Positions 12,761-13,414 of a stretch of DNA of 13,414 nt are shown here, one piece after another. The notes beneath the pieces were generated by a model. That model was not told the DNA's origin. It made no database searches and saw only the letters and a list, made by a program, of their open reading frames with translations. The stretch covers positions 1-13,414 of the forward strand of contig CAJUSN010000060.1 of the NCBI GenBank assembly GCA_910589095.1. The letters run 5' to 3'. This DNA is from an uncultured Muribaculaceae bacterium (GTDB taxonomy: Bacteria > Bacteroidota > Bacteroidia > Bacteroidales > Muribaculaceae). The position numbers and the translations under genes were made by a program. How positions within the stretch are numbered: the first letter of the stretch is position 1; every line of letters starts with the position of its first letter.

Positions 12761-12773
12761 CTTTTTACCTTTG
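12744..12773 (+). promoter_or_regulatory. Bacteroidetes-type promoter of the GYF_2-DUF805 gene
   Basis: TACCTTTG (12766-12773) is an exact TAnnTTTG match, and TTTG (12744-12747) lies 18 bases upstream, one short of the usual 19-21. The -33 box sits in the loop of the preceding terminator. The leader to the ATG at 12803 would be about 20-25 bases. Confidence 0.55.
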
Positions 12774-12802
12774 AAGAAATTAACTAAATCACATTTACAG
12801 TC

Positions 12803-13411
12803 ATGGTTTATTACATAATGTATCAAGGGCAGGTGACCGGCCCAATGTCGAAGGAACAGATGATGGCCTACGGCGTGAACCGCGACACAATGGTAAGCGC
12901 AGACGGGGGCGAATGGCGAGCCCTCTATACTTATCCCGAACTGATGGAAATACTCGCCACCGCATCACCCGCTTCCGTTGGGGCAGGTGTGCAGCGCCAG
13001 ATGGGCTTCTTTGAAGCCATAAAGACGGTGCTCGGCAAGTATGCCGATTTCAGCGGACGCGCTCAACGTTCGGAATTCTGGTGGTGGAATCTTGGTTACG
13101 CTATAGTCTATTATGCAATTTATTTTGTGATTGGGGGGATTTATGGTGGTGATCTGAGTAGATTTATGGAAACTCAGGACTTTGCATATTATCCCACCGG
13201 AATGGTTGTGTGGCTTGGATTGTTCAATCTTGCATTCCTTCTTCCGAATCTTGCTGTATCGGTGCGTCGCCTGCATGACACCGGACGCTCCGGCTGGTGG
13301 TTCCTTCTTAACTTCCTTTGCTGTGTTGGTGGTATTGTTCTGCTCGTGTGGTACTGCCAGGGTTCGGAGGAAGGAGAGAATGAATATGGACCTGAACCCA
13401 ATGTTGAATAA
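12803..13411 (+). CDS. GYF_2-DUF805 membrane protein
   Basis: This gene encodes 202 residues in two parts. Residues 1-50 fit the GYF_2 domain (YYIMYQGQVTGPMSKEQM, then GEWRAL), a small fold thought to bind proline-rich peptides. Residues about 67-199 are a DUF805 membrane domain with its hallmarks: FSGRAQRSEFWWW (83-95), VRRLHDTGRSGWW (154-166) and NEYGPEP (193-199), plus hydrophobic segments near 97-116, 133-153 and 164-184. It should sit in the inner membrane, with the GYF_2 part probably cytoplasmic. The role of DUF805 proteins is not established. The stop is at 13409-13411, so the gene is complete. It has its own promoter immediately after the barrel-gene terminator. No Shine-Dalgarno sequence. 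Confidence 0.93.
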   Translation: MVYYIMYQGQVTGPMSKEQMMAYGVNRDTMVSADGGEWRALYTYPELMEILATASPASVGAGVQRQMGFFEAIKTVLGKYADFSGRAQRSEFWWWNLGYAIVYYAIYFVIGGIYGGDLSRFMETQDFAYYPTGMVVWLGLFNLAFLLPNLAVSVRRLHDTGRSGWWFLLNFLCCVGGIVLLVWYCQGSEEGENEYGPEPNVE

Positions 13412-13414
13412 TAT

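Overview
The window looks like a piece of a gut Bacteroidales chromosome, most likely Muribaculaceae or a close relative (family-level placement is inference). Direct signs of the phylum are several promoter-like sites matching the Bacteroidetes pattern TTTG-N19-21-TAnnTTTG, A-rich start regions without Shine-Dalgarno sequences, many lipoprotein signal peptides, a YidC with a very large periplasmic domain, and a 939-residue outer-membrane barrel protein with a carboxypeptidase-D-regulatory-like N-terminal domain. All genes appear intact except the first, which is cut by the window edge.

Layout. Bases 1-141 hold the 3' end of an unrecognised gene. A well-formed promoter (169-200) precedes ychF (301-1404), the YchF/Obg-type GTPase, which is followed by a UUCG-capped hairpin and a pure pyrimidine mirror repeat. 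Two co-directional secreted proteins of unknown function follow (1531-2298 and 2345-3226). They end at a hairpin (3252-3289) that lies between convergent genes. On the minus strand, reading right to left from 9515, come: a Pro/Tyr-rich lipoprotein with its own terminator; pyrG (CTP synthase, probably GTG-started at 8888), yidC and ferritin with short gaps and a strong terminator at 4522-4553; then a promoter (4449-4480) driving a pair of lipoproteins, one resembling the head of the SecD P1 periplasmic domain and one acidic with a charged helical tail. To the right, on the plus strand beyond a 357-base divergent region, lie the outer-membrane barrel gene (9873-12692), a terminator that overlaps the promoter of the next gene, and a GYF_2-DUF805 membrane protein (12803-13411).

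Most of the window is core housekeeping (GTPase, CTP synthesis, membrane insertion, iron storage) mixed with poorly known envelope proteins. No mobile element, CRISPR array, tRNA or rRNA was seen. The points most worth following up are the free-standing SecD-P1-head-like lipoprotein encoded just downstream of the yidC-ferritin unit, the pyrG start and promoter, the terminator/promoter overlap at 12724-12773, the mirror repeat after ychF, and the alternative hairpins in the leader of the Pro/Tyr-rich lipoprotein. I do not see a clear new multi-gene system.
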